A stretch of DNA of 34,744 nucleotides from Methylococcales bacterium (lineage in GTDB: Bacteria > Pseudomonadota > Gammaproteobacteria > Methylococcales > Methylomonadaceae). The notes beneath the pieces were generated by a model. That model saw only the letters and a list, made by a program, of their open reading frames with translations, was not told where the DNA came from and made no database searches. The position numbers were made by a program, and so were the translations under genes. How positions within the stretch are numbered: position 1 is the stretch's first letter; every line of letters begins with the position of its first letter. Positions 1 through 8,122 of this stretch are shown here, in pieces. Location: NCBI GenBank assembly GCA_028714175.1, contig JAQTMV010000027.1, forward strand, positions 1-34,744, written 5' to 3'.

Positions 1-1
1 C

Positions 2-2584
2 TCGCGGCAGGCGCTGCTTCCCCAGAACACGGCGGTGGCGAAGCGCTTCAACGATTTCTTGAAAAATTTCGGTGCCGCCTCGGATCTGATGGTGGTCCTG
101 GAGGGCGCTCCACGCAACGAGCTGGAGTCCTTTGCCAACGATCTGGCCGCCAAGCTCCGGGTAGAGCCCGAGATCGGCCAGGCGACCTCCCGTCTCGACA
201 TGAAATTTTTCCTGGATCATTCCTACCTGCTGATGCCAGCCGAGGGTCTGGACAAGCTTGCTGCGGTGGCGAAACAGCCCATTCTGGGCGGAGGTATGGA
301 AGAAAACCTGCGCAAAGCGTTGAGTTGGAGCAAAAATCACCCACCGCTGGGAGGGACAGACACCAATCTGCAAACTGCCGAAGCAAGCCTAAAACTGGCG
401 GCGTTTTTCCTGGAAGAGTGGCAGCGCTGGTTATCGGCAGACGCAGCGCTTGCGGGCTTGAACTGGAATCGGCTACTAGCTAAAAACGGGGCGGGCGGCA
501 TGGCTGACGGCTACTTTGCCTCGCGCGACGGACGGATGCTGTTTTTGTTCGTCCACCCGAAAAATTTTTCCGGGGATTTCAAGAGTCTTGGCCCCTTCGT
601 CGACAAGGTCAAGCAGGTGTCGGCGGCATTGGCCGGACAAGTCAAAGCCTCCGGCGTCACTCCGCCCACCGTGGGCCTGACCGGGTTACCGGCTATCGAG
701 TACGAGGAATACGTCAATATCCGCAAGGATATCACTATGGTGATATTTACCTCCGCCGGCCTGATCGCCGGGTTGATCCTGCTGGTGGTGCGCAGCTTGC
801 GCTGGGCCGTGCTGATATTCATCCCTATGGGGCTCGGGGTGTTGTGGAGTTTGGGTCTGGCTTTGGTCACCGTCGGCCACCTGACCATCATCACCGCTGC
901 CTTTATCGCCATCCTGTTCGGCTTGGGAGCCGACTACGGCATCTTCACCTCCTCGCGCATCGCTGAGGAGCGCCTGGCAGGCAAGCCCTTGGTGGAAGCC
1001 ATTGGGGCCGGCATCGGCTCATCCTTTATAGCTGTGCTGACGGCGGGCGGCGCCTCGCTGCTGATCTTCAGCGCCTTGGCCACGGTCGATTTCCCCGGCT
1101 TCGCCGAACTGGGCCTGGTGGCAGCCAAAGGCGTGCTAATGATCCTGATCAGCACCTGGATGGTCCAGCCCGCACTTTACGCCTTGCTGCCGCCCAAGTT
1201 GAGAGATATCCCTCCGCCGGTATCCGCTCTCCCTTTGGGAGAGGGACTGGAGGTGAGGGGCCGGTTTCCTGTCCCTGTCGCCGTGGCACTCGTTATACTA
1301 TCCATAGGCGGCGCTGTCTATGGCGGGTTGAAGAGCCTCAGCATCCCCTTCGATTACGACCTGCTGGGTATGTTACCCAAAGACTCCCAGGCGGCCTATT
1401 ATCAACGCCGCATGGTGGCGGAGAGTGACTATCAGGCCGAAGTCATCATTTTCACCGCCAGGGACGTGGCCGAGGCCCGCCGGATCACCAGCGAGGCGGG
1501 CAAACTCAAGACAATTGCCCAGGCGCAGTCGCTAGTCAACCTGTTTCCTGCGGATGCCGGCGAACGCCTCCAGAAAGCGGTGAGCATCGGCGAGTCTTTC
1601 GCACGGACAGACTACGCCAGGCAAATCGCCAATCTCGACCGGGCGGGCTTGTCCCAAAATTCATTCGAGTTATTGCGGGCAGTGCTGGAAAACGGCACGA
1701 CTATCATCGACGATGCCCAGGAGCAGGCATTCTCCGCCGGACATTCCAAACTGGTCGAGAGTTTGGAGAATGTGCGCGGGCAGCTTTCAGGCATCTCGGC
1801 CAAACTCGCTGCGGACGGCGAGCAGGGCCGGGTGCGCAGCGAGAGCTACTTGCGCGCCTGGTTGTCCGGAGCGGATACCGGGCTCAAAGTCATCGACGCA
1901 TGGAGGCAGGCTCAGCCACTTACCCCCGAGCAGTTGCCGTCCGCTCTGCGTGACCGCTTCTTTGGCGCTGACGGCAGCATCGCGGTCTATGCCTTCCCGG
2001 CAAAAACCGTGTACGATCCCGCCAACCTCGACGCCTTGATAAAAGAGGTCTATAGCATCTCGCCGGAAGCGACCGGCTTTCCAACCACGCACCAGGTGTT
2101 TTCCAAGGCAGTGGTGGAAGGTTTCACTCGCGGCACGCAGTTGGCCTTGATGCTTTGTTTGCTCTGGATCATGGCGGCGACGCGCAGCGTGCGCGGCTTT
2201 GCGCTGGCGGCGCTGCCCTTACTGATCGGCGGCGGTTGGATGCTGGGGTTGATGGCCCTAGGTGGTATTCGCTACAATTTCGCCAATATCGTCGCCCTGC
2301 CGCTGGTGATTGCGCTGGCGGTGGATTACGGTGTGTGGTTCAGCTATCGCTGGAGCGAATTGAAAGGCCACTCACCCTTGGAAGTCAGCCTGGCCGCAGG
2401 CAAGGTGATTGGACTGGCCGCAGGCACCGAAATTGCCGGCCTGGGCGCGATCACCCTGGCCAGTTACCGGGGCGTGTCTTCCTTAGGGCTAAGCATCACC
2501 CTCGGACTGTTGAGCTGCCTGACCGCAACCCTCGTCGTGGCCCCGGCCATTGGACAGTTACTTGATACAAAGAGAAAACCATAA
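2..2584 (+). CDS. bstA: BstA-like MMPL/RND-family inner-membrane sterol exporter (5' partial)
   Basis: This is a proton-driven RND-superfamily transporter of the MMPL type, in the inner membrane. The reading frame is open to the window edge, and the codons before the GTG at 35 read like family sequence (LPQNTAVAKRF), so the start and first membrane helix lie outside the window. Two halves are visible: helices at about residues 230-385 (counted from position 35) and 700-845, each with the DYG motif of the proton relay (GADYGIF near 299, AVDYGVW near 764), separated by large periplasmic domains. The stop overlaps the start of the PhnD-like gene, and a TatT-like lipoprotein follows. That trio matches bstABC of Methylococcus capsulatus, where BstA is the sterol-moving RND component. 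A hopanoid or other lipid exporter of the HpnN type is the main alternative. GC content is clearly above that of the rest of the window. A short palindromic repeat is inserted in frame between the two halves. Confidence 0.8.
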   Translation, partial: SRQALLPQNTAVAKRFNDFLKNFGAASDLMVVLEGAPRNELESFANDLAAKLRVEPEIGQATSRLDMKFFLDHSYLLMPAEGLDKLAAVAKQPILGGGMEENLRKALSWSKNHPPLGGTDTNLQTAEASLKLAAFFLEEWQRWLSADAALAGLNWNRLLAKNGAGGMADGYFASRDGRMLFLFVHPKNFSGDFKSLGPFVDKVKQVSAALAGQVKASGVTPPTVGLTGLPAIEYEEYVNIRKDITMVIFTSAGLIAGLILLVVRSLRWAVLIFIPMGLGVLWSLGLALVTVGHLTIITAAFIAILFGLGADYGIFTSSRIAEERLAGKPLVEAIGAGIGSSFIAVLTAGGASLLIFSALATVDFPGFAELGLVAAKGVLMILISTWMVQPALYALLPPKLRDIPPPVSALPLGEGLEVRGRFPVPVAVALVILSIGGAVYGGLKSLSIPFDYDLLGMLPKDSQAAYYQRRMVAESDYQAEVIIFTARDVAEARRITSEAGKLKTIAQAQSLVNLFPADAGERLQKAVSIGESFARTDYARQIANLDRAGLSQNSFELLRAVLENGTTIIDDAQEQAFSAGHSKLVESLENVRGQLSGISAKLAADGEQGRVRSESYLRAWLSGADTGLKVIDAWRQAQPLTPEQLPSALRDRFFGADGSIAVYAFPAKTVYDPANLDALIKEVYSISPEATGFPTTHQVFSKAVVEGFTRGTQLALMLCLLWIMAATRSVRGFALAALPLLIGGGWMLGLMALGGIRYNFANIVALPLVIALAVDYGVWFSYRWSELKGHSPLEVSLAAGKVIGLAAGTEIAGLGAITLASYRGVSSLGLSITLGLLSCLTATLVVAPAIGQLLDTKRKP
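1227..1260 (+). repeat. Short REP-like palindrome inserted in frame in bstA
   Basis: A perfect 7-bp inverted repeat CTCTCCC-TTT-GGGAGAG (1227-1243) is followed by a GGACTGGAGGTGAGGGG tail. From general knowledge this layout resembles a widespread proteobacterial intergenic repeat. Here it is translated as about a dozen residues (LPLGEGLEVRG) in the linker between the two transporter halves, and it keeps the frame. Confidence 0.6.
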
Positions 2585-3423
2585 TGCGAAAAACTCACCT
2601 CATTCTTATTGCCAGCCTTTTGGCCTCCTTAGCCGCAAACGCCGCACCCAATCCCGAAATGATTGTGGTGTGCTACCCCGGCGGGTCTGTCAATGCCAAG
2701 GACGCCAACGGAGCTATGAGCTCCATGCTGCGAGTGGTTGAGCGCGTCGGCCAGTGGCCGGCAAACAGCTTCAACAGCCTGTTCACCGACAAATCGGATG
2801 AATGCCGAAAACAGATGGCCGAAAAAAAGCCCAAGTTTGCCATCACCTCGTTGGGACTCTATTTGGAATTGCGTAGCCAATACAATTTGGTGCCGGTGGT
2901 CCAGCCCAGGATCAAAGGCCGCACCAACGAACGTTACCGGGTAATGGTTCAAAAGGACAAGTACAAGAGAATGGACAATCTGAAAGGCCTTACCCTGGGT
3001 GGGACGGTATTGGAAGAGCCAGCCTTCATCGGCAAGATCGTTTTTGCCGGAAAATACGATCCCGCCAGTTTCTTTATCCTGAAATCGTCCAATCAGGCCA
3101 TCCGTGCCTTGCGCTCTCTGGACAAAGGGGAACTTGATGCCGTCATATTGAACGAGCAACAATTCGGCGGACTTGCTTCGCTTCAGATGAAGACACCCCT
3201 TGAAGCTGTCTTCACGTCCGAGGAAATCCCATTGATGGGAGTGGTAGCCAACAGCGCCACCACGACTGCGGAAGAACGCGCTCGTTTCGGCAAGGCGCTG
3301 GAGGAGATGTGTACCGACACCGAGGGCAAAAAACTATGCGATCTGTTCGGAGTGGAATCCTTCGCTCCCGTGGACGCGGCTGTATTCGAGCCCATGGTCA
3401 AGCTGTGGGCTGAGGGGAAATAA
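2584..3423 (+). CDS. bstB: BstB-like periplasmic sterol-binding protein (PhnD/SBP superfamily)
   Basis: This 279-residue protein has a signal peptide (about residues 1-20, hydrophobic core then ANA-A). It has the fold signature of type 2 periplasmic binding proteins related to PhnD: a region around RYRVMVQKDKYKRMDNLKG, then a G-rich turn and a DAVILNEQ segment typical of the second lobe. No ABC permease or ATPase gene is next to it, as phosphonate uptake would need. Instead it overlaps the transporter stop (TAATG), so translation is probably coupled. In Methylococcus capsulatus the equivalent protein BstB uses this fold to carry C4-methylated sterols across the periplasm. Sterol binding here is inferred from family and gene order. 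A phosphonate or other small-ligand binder is the alternative. Confidence 0.75.
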   Translation: MRKTHLILIASLLASLAANAAPNPEMIVVCYPGGSVNAKDANGAMSSMLRVVERVGQWPANSFNSLFTDKSDECRKQMAEKKPKFAITSLGLYLELRSQYNLVPVVQPRIKGRTNERYRVMVQKDKYKRMDNLKGLTLGGTVLEEPAFIGKIVFAGKYDPASFFILKSSNQAIRALRSLDKGELDAVILNEQQFGGLASLQMKTPLEAVFTSEEIPLMGVVANSATTTAEERARFGKALEEMCTDTEGKKLCDLFGVESFAPVDAAVFEPMVKLWAEGK

Positions 3424-3427
3424 GACC

Positions 3428-4261
3428 TTGCGCAGAGCACAACTTCTTTCGGCCGTTTCGATGCTGGCATTTCTGACCGGTTGCGCCGGGCTCCAGCGCG
3501 ACCATGTGCAATTCGACCGGCTTTCCGACTGCCCAAAGCAGACCGCCGCTACGCTGGCCGCCAACCAAGGCCAATTCGGCCCCTTGAGCGACACCCATAC
3601 CCTGGCTTGTGCACTAACCGTCCTGCGCGACACCCAAGACCCGGTAGTGCGCCGGACGTCGCTAGGCAGCCGGGTATGTCTCCACTTGGCCGAACGAGAG
3701 GCCAACCAGGAAAAACGCGAGAAGCTGGCCGCCGAGGGCGTAAGCTTTGCCGAAGCAGCATTGGCGCAAGGGGGTGGCGATGACGGGGCGGTGCATTACT
3801 ACCTGGCGGTCAACCTTGGCCTGGCGGTGCGCGAACACATCACGTTGGCCATGGAGAACTTTCCCAGGCTGGAAGGTGAGATGAAACAGGCGGTAGCCTT
3901 GAGCCCGGACATTGATGACGGCGGGCCGCTGCGAATTTTAGGCACACTTTATCTCAAAGCCCCGTCTTGGCCCAATGGTATCGGCGACCGCGATAAGGCG
4001 CTGGAATTGCTGGGAAAGGCAGTCAAGGAACATCCAGGGCATCCGCTCAACCACCTGTTTTATGCCCAGGCACTTTGGGATGAAGATGACGAGGCTGTCC
4101 TACCCCAGGTAAAAGCCGAATTCGCGCTGGGGCAGAAGCTGTTGGCAGAGGGCAATTGGGGTTACAGCAAAGCGCCCTGGAAAAAGGAATTCGACGAGTT
4201 TCAACAGGAGTTTGAAGAGGCTGGATCGGCGCACCAGCAACCATTGGCATCAAAACCTTAA
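3428..4261 (+). CDS. bstC: BstC-like TatT/TPR lipoprotein
   Basis: This 277-residue lipoprotein starts at a TTG, four bases after the bstB stop, with GAGGGG about 10 bases upstream. Its signal ends in a lipobox LTGC with the lipidated Cys at residue 19. No other Cys-proximal start fits. The body is helical and TPR-like and matches the TRAP-transporter T-component (TatT) family: AAEGVSFAEAALAQ, HYYLAVNLGLAVREH and LGTLYLKAPSWPNGIGDRDK are characteristic. TatT-like helical bundles form hydrophobic pores. In Methylococcus, BstC is the outer-membrane-associated partner of BstA and BstB. No TRAP permease genes are nearby, which favours the Bst assignment. It is probably anchored in the outer membrane and hands sterol to or from that membrane. 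No clear terminator is seen before the convergent gene. Confidence 0.75.
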   Translation: MRRAQLLSAVSMLAFLTGCAGLQRDHVQFDRLSDCPKQTAATLAANQGQFGPLSDTHTLACALTVLRDTQDPVVRRTSLGSRVCLHLAEREANQEKREKLAAEGVSFAEAALAQGGGDDGAVHYYLAVNLGLAVREHITLAMENFPRLEGEMKQAVALSPDIDDGGPLRILGTLYLKAPSWPNGIGDRDKALELLGKAVKEHPGHPLNHLFYAQALWDEDDEAVLPQVKAEFALGQKLLAEGNWGYSKAPWKKEFDEFQQEFEEAGSAHQQPLASKP

Positions 4262-4318
4262 ATAAAATAATCAAACCTTGGGCGAACTAATAGCGTGAGT
4301 CTGATTGTCAGTTAAAAA

Positions 4319-5053
4319 TCAATGGCATTGACCCAAGACACCGCAAAGGCGCTCAAAAGATTTGAGCATTTTGTCTTTCAGCAGCTCCCTGCCTACTATA
4401 TGCTTAACCTCGCTGGCTACTCCTGCCACCTGGTTGGTGAAGCTGTGCACCTGCTGAAAGACCACCGTGCCGTCGCGATACGGTAGGCAGCCGGTTATCC
4501 ATTGGCTCGAATTGTAGGAATGCGGCGCATAGAACTCCGGTGTCAACACCAAGACGCCGCCGTTCCAATCCATATTGATGCGGTGTCTGAGGATGGCCGC
4601 CAGCCGGCCTTCCACATTTTTTTCCACCCATGGGAAGGCCTCGACCGCTCCCGGCAGCAAAGCTTTCGGATAGTCAAGCCACGCCTTGTACAAGGCTGGA
4701 AAATAACGCCACAAGATGGCGCTTGCGTTTGCCGCCTGATGCAGTTCCAAGGAAGGCTTGGAATCCCTACTCTCCTTCCGCGCATAAGGCGCTATCGCAT
4801 TTATTCCCCCGCGTCGATAGGCTTCATAGCGCTGAAGCAGAATCTCCCGGAAGTGCTCTCCGGCTGCGTCTTCGATGGCCCTATAGGGCGTCCGCTTGAG
4901 ATTTTTGGGCTTGTCGAATTCATAGGTGGACAAGTTGAATTCGTCCCCCGGCCCGGTATCCAGCAACGTCTGGGCTTCTTCCTTGGACAGGACGGCAGGA
5001 GACAGGGAACCTGCACCGCTATGCTCCCAATATTCCGTGGGCTGTAACATCAC
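4319..5053 (-). CDS. Conserved protein of unknown function
   Basis: This encodes 244 residues from a GTG at 5053, preceded directly by an in-frame TAG. I cannot assign a function. The sequence looks like a conserved bacterial family of unknown role: a charged N-terminal part (DEFNLSTYEF), then NAIAPYARK, a helical stretch rich in aromatic residues, a VEGRLAAILRHR segment, and a C-terminal block with HSYNSSQW, a hydrophobic strand and FTNQVAG. No membrane helix is evident, and no signal peptide remains in this frame. It is convergent with bstC across a 57-base gap. A short open frame upstream (5132 to 5019) reads naturally into this gene if one base is removed near 5054, so the gene may have lost its N-terminus to a frameshift. 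Confidence 0.6.
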   Translation of the reverse strand: MMLQPTEYWEHSGAGSLSPAVLSKEEAQTLLDTGPGDEFNLSTYEFDKPKNLKRTPYRAIEDAAGEHFREILLQRYEAYRRGGINAIAPYARKESRDSKPSLELHQAANASAILWRYFPALYKAWLDYPKALLPGAVEAFPWVEKNVEGRLAAILRHRINMDWNGGVLVLTPEFYAPHSYNSSQWITGCLPYRDGTVVFQQVHSFTNQVAGVASEVKHIVGRELLKDKMLKSFERLCGVLGQCH

Positions 5054-5370
5054 TGTCTAGCGGATCGGTATCCTGCAGCCGCAATTGTTCTGCGACCTTG
5101 GCTAAAGGAATAGGCGTAAAGAGCTGGTTCATCTTCAAGCACAACAGCGACGCACTGAAGTCAAACAGCGACAGCGTGATGAGGAGAATCTGGATACTGG
5201 AGTCAACGGCGCCGCGATAGCCGGATCCAGCTTATTGTTGCGTGCGAAGAGGGTGCCGCAGATGTCCAGAACTCATTGACACGGAGGCAATTATAAGAGT
5301 CGTAAATCAAAAGCGCTGGTTTTATTTTAACCTAAATCCTGCAATCTAATGGCTGTAAATATTAACCAAA
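5054..5370. other. Non-coding or decayed stretch upstream of the unknown gene
   Basis: No intact gene is seen. On the minus strand an open frame runs from a stop near 5230 through an ATG at 5132 to a TAG at 5019. Before the ATG it would encode a hydrophobic run (ILLITLSLFDFSASLL), then MNQLFTPIPLAKVAEQL. This could be the signal peptide and N-terminus of the neighbouring gene, displaced by one base. GC content falls sharply after about 5290, marking the end of the GC-rich block. Confidence 0.4.
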
Positions 5371-5771
5371 CTGCCTGTTGACACCACGATTGCGCGGCTC
5401 TTTAAAGAAGTCACGGAAAGGCAGGTCAGCCAGCTTGAAAATGTTACGCATCGGTTGCGAGGACAGATTTGGCGCCGAGCTAACCACGCGGGATGCTCTA
5501 AAGTTGGACTCAACCCGGTTCAATGAATCGATGTTGACTCCACCGTTGATTCGGTGTGTGGCACGGCACGCAAGAGGGTGCGGCTAAAAGTTATAATCCT
5601 AAGAAAAAGGGCGCACTCTCCTACCATCCTCAATTAGCCTTCTTGGCGGGTAGCAAAGCATGTATTGAGCGCAGCCGAAATGAAATTCTGCAAGCCTGGT
5701 TAAGAACTGGAAGCGCCTATACTAGCAATGGCATTGTTGAATTCGTCAAGCAATATTGTAAATTACATTAA
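5371..5771 (+). pseudogene. IS1380-family transposase remnant
   Basis: This is an internal fragment of an IS1380-type DDE transposase. The first part reads TTIARLFKEVTERQVSQLEN and then GLNPVQ, followed by a TGA (5524-5526) where the family has Trp. Next comes IDVDSTVDSVCGT, the region of the first catalytic Asp. The frame then breaks at a 5-base tandem duplication GCACG (5561-5570) and resumes as QEGAAKSYNPKKKGALSYHP, ending at TAA 5771. Both the N-terminus and the C-terminal half with the other catalytic residues are missing, and no inverted repeats are visible. It is a dead element marking the edge of the GC-rich bst region. Confidence 0.8.
5658..5681 (+). repeat. 24-bp in-frame insertion in the transposase remnant
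   Basis: The codons 5658-5681 (translated ACIERSRN) interrupt a segment that in relatives continues straight from LAFLA..K to EILQAW. The core TTGAGCGCAGCCGAAAT resembles half of a dispersed palindromic repeat (TTGAGCGNAGTCGAAA type) known from many bacterial genomes. It is exactly eight codons long and keeps the frame. Confidence 0.45.
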
Positions 5772-5812
5772 GCATCCAAACGACTTCCACGAAATTGGCG
5801 GATCAGACATGA

Positions 5813-6628
5813 TTAATCCAGTAAAAAATTAGCCCGTTTCTGGAGATGATTCGGTGTAGTATCAGTGGTTTCGTCTTTCAAACTGACACCCGAAAGCTGC
5901 AATTTTTCGGCCTCGGTGAGTAAAAAAAGCAACTTCTTTAGCGCCTGCTCATAATCCAGTCCGTTTTTATGAATGTTGGAAATACAATTGCGGTCAGCAT
6001 CTGTGCTGATTCCTGGTCTGGCCTGATAGGTGAAGTAAATACCCATGCTATCGGGCGAGCTTAAGCCTGGTCTTTCACCGATCAATATCATACAAAGTCT
6101 GGCTGCATAGTGTTCCGCAACAGCATCAGCAATCGCTACACGCCCGTGTTTTACGAGACACACGGGAGGCAGTCTGTAGCCCCTTTGTTGCAATTCGGGC
6201 AGCAATAAACTCAGGAACGGTTCAGCGTGATGTTCAATAGCTTTAGACGATAATCCATCTGCAACAACGACAACCGCATCAGACGAAATTGGCGCGGTTT
6301 GTTGCAAACAGGCCATAGCCGATGCGCTTAACAAGCGTCCGAGATCAGGGCGCTGCAAATACATCTGCTGATTTTCTGCCCGGGTTTTCAAGGTCAATGT
6401 TTGATAGCCCATAAAGTTTAAGCGCTGTTCGAGTTCTGCAAAATCCACAGGTATATTAACCGCATCGCGTGCCAACGCATGCGCTAACTGGAAATCCAGA
6501 CTGGCACGGGTCGTTAGACTAATTCCCGCCCGCCCTAATGCGATACGCGCAGGCGTGAATTGTTTCAGGCTACCCCATGGGTTTGGGACAACTTTTGGAT
6601 CATTATGGTCGCTCATAGCCTTAACCAC
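5813..6628 (-). CDS. eutC: Ethanolamine ammonia-lyase small subunit
   Basis: This 271-residue light subunit belongs to the adenosylcobalamin-dependent lyase that converts ethanolamine to acetaldehyde and ammonia. Diagnostic stretches are VVVADGLSSKAIEHHA, LVKHGRVAIADAVAEH, ILIGERPGLSSPDSMG and DRNCISNIH, in the family order and at near-normal length. The GERPG and RNCISN blocks belong to the region that with EutB holds the cofactor. The start overlaps the eutB stop by 8 bases, so the two are translated together. No microcompartment, reactivase (eutA), aldehyde dehydrogenase or eutR gene is adjacent, so acetaldehyde must be handled elsewhere. The C-terminal tail after VSLKDE is short and variable. 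Confidence 0.93.
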   Translation of the reverse strand: MVKAMSDHNDPKVVPNPWGSLKQFTPARIALGRAGISLTTRASLDFQLAHALARDAVNIPVDFAELEQRLNFMGYQTLTLKTRAENQQMYLQRPDLGRLLSASAMACLQQTAPISSDAVVVVADGLSSKAIEHHAEPFLSLLLPELQQRGYRLPPVCLVKHGRVAIADAVAEHYAARLCMILIGERPGLSSPDSMGIYFTYQARPGISTDADRNCISNIHKNGLDYEQALKKLLFLLTEAEKLQLSGVSLKDETTDTTPNHLQKRANFLLD

Positions 6629-8009
6629 TCAGTTTTTGTAATGACGGTTTAAATAAGGCGGGAACATCGGACTGTTGTTGCAGCTGATTGTCAGCATTAA
6701 AAATTCCGTGTTGTTGTAGCCATTGCTCAAACTCAGGCGCAGGTCGCAATCCCAGTACCTGGCGCACATAAAGCGCATCATGAAAAGACGTGGATTGATA
6801 ATTGAGCATCACATCATCCGCGCCGGGAACGCCCATAATAAACGTACCGCCTGCAACGGCAAGTTGCGTTAGCAGCATATCCATATCATCCTGATCGGCT
6901 TCGGCATGATTGGTATAGCAGACATCACAACCCATAGGCAGGCCCAGCAATTTGCCACAGAAATGATCTTCCAGACCTGCGCGGATAATCTGTTTGCCAT
7001 CGTATAGATATTCCGGGCCGATAAAACCGACGACCGTATTGACCAGCAGCGGTTTAAATTTGCGCGCGACAGCATAAGCTCTGACTTCACAGGTTTGCTG
7101 ATCCAGTCCTTCATGGGCATTGGCAGACAGCGCACTGCCTTGTCCTGTTTCAAAATACATGCAGTTATTACCCAGCGTGCCGCGATTGAGTTCCAACGCG
7201 GCTAGTCTGGCTTCGTTTAATAAATTCAGGTTGATGCCGAAGCTGTCATTGGCTTTTTGCGTGCCGGCAATGGATTGAAAGACCAAGTCAACCGGCGCGC
7301 CCTGTTCAACGGCTTTCAAGGTTGTCGTCACATGCGCCAGTACACAGGATTGCGTCGGTATTTGATAACGTTCGATAACATCATGCAGCATGTTCAGCAG
7401 CCGCAAGGTTGCCTCAAGATTATCAGAGGCAGGGTTAATGCCAATAACAGCATCGCCGCAACCATACAGCAGGCCATCCAGCAGACTGGCGGCAACACCG
7501 GCTGGGTTATCGGCAGGATGATTAGGTTGCAAACGTGTGGACAAGCGGTTTTCCAGGCCAATCGTGTTCCTGAAGCGGGTAATCACACGACATTTTTTGG
7601 CGACCAGAATCAAATCCTGGATACGCATAATTTTGGAGACAGCGGCCACCATTTCCGGCGTCAAGCCCTGAGCTATAGCAGTTAGCGCTTCTGTCGTTGC
7701 GTGCCCGGACAGCAACCAGTTGCGAAAATCTCCGACAGTCAGGTGACTGACGGGCGCAAAAGCAGCGCTATCATGCTCATCGATAATCAAACGAGTGACT
7801 TCATCCTGTTCATAAGGCACCAGTGCTTCATTAAGAAACTGTTTAAGTGGTACATCAGCAAGTACCCACTGTGCGGCGACCCGTTCAAGGTTATTGACGG
7901 CACCCACGCCGGCTAGATAATCGCCGGAACGTGACGGCGAAGCCTTAGCCATCAGGTTGCGCAGCGTTTTAAAATCATAGGCCAGATCGGTTGTGTGTAT
8001 CTTATACAT
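6621..8009 (-). CDS. eutB: Ethanolamine ammonia-lyase large subunit
   Basis: This 462-residue TIM-barrel catalytic subunit has the usual length for EutB. Recognisable segments are GDYLAGVGA near the start, the DAVIGINPASDN substrate-barrel strand, NNCMYFETGQGSALSANAH (with the conserved substrate-binding Glu), NTVVGFIGPEYLYDGKQI, and GCDVCYTNHAEADQDDMD followed by GVPGADDVMLNYQ near the C-terminus. The ATG has a good ribosome site (GGAGAA, eight bases upstream). It is first in a two-gene operon with eutC. Activity needs adenosylcobalamin. In a methanotroph the likely role is ammonia recovery from ethanolamine derived from phosphatidylethanolamine; that role is inference. Confidence 0.95.
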   Translation of the reverse strand: MYKIHTTDLAYDFKTLRNLMAKASPSRSGDYLAGVGAVNNLERVAAQWVLADVPLKQFLNEALVPYEQDEVTRLIIDEHDSAAFAPVSHLTVGDFRNWLLSGHATTEALTAIAQGLTPEMVAAVSKIMRIQDLILVAKKCRVITRFRNTIGLENRLSTRLQPNHPADNPAGVAASLLDGLLYGCGDAVIGINPASDNLEATLRLLNMLHDVIERYQIPTQSCVLAHVTTTLKAVEQGAPVDLVFQSIAGTQKANDSFGINLNLLNEARLAALELNRGTLGNNCMYFETGQGSALSANAHEGLDQQTCEVRAYAVARKFKPLLVNTVVGFIGPEYLYDGKQIIRAGLEDHFCGKLLGLPMGCDVCYTNHAEADQDDMDMLLTQLAVAGGTFIMGVPGADDVMLNYQSTSFHDALYVRQVLGLRPAPEFEQWLQQHGIFNADNQLQQQSDVPALFKPSLQKLSG

Positions 8010-8122
8010 GATTGACTTCTCCAGAAGTATTCAGGATATTCAAGATAGCATTCCTTTATGAAAACCATGTTATACACGCGTACGGGATCTGATTTCATGT
8101 CGGAAGTCAATGCGATTATACG

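Noticed and set aside
2584..3423. Phosphonate or phosphite ABC transporter binding protein
   Set aside because: The fold is PhnD-like, but there is no ABC permease or ATPase nearby, and the partners are an RND exporter and a TatT-like lipoprotein, which fits BstB better.
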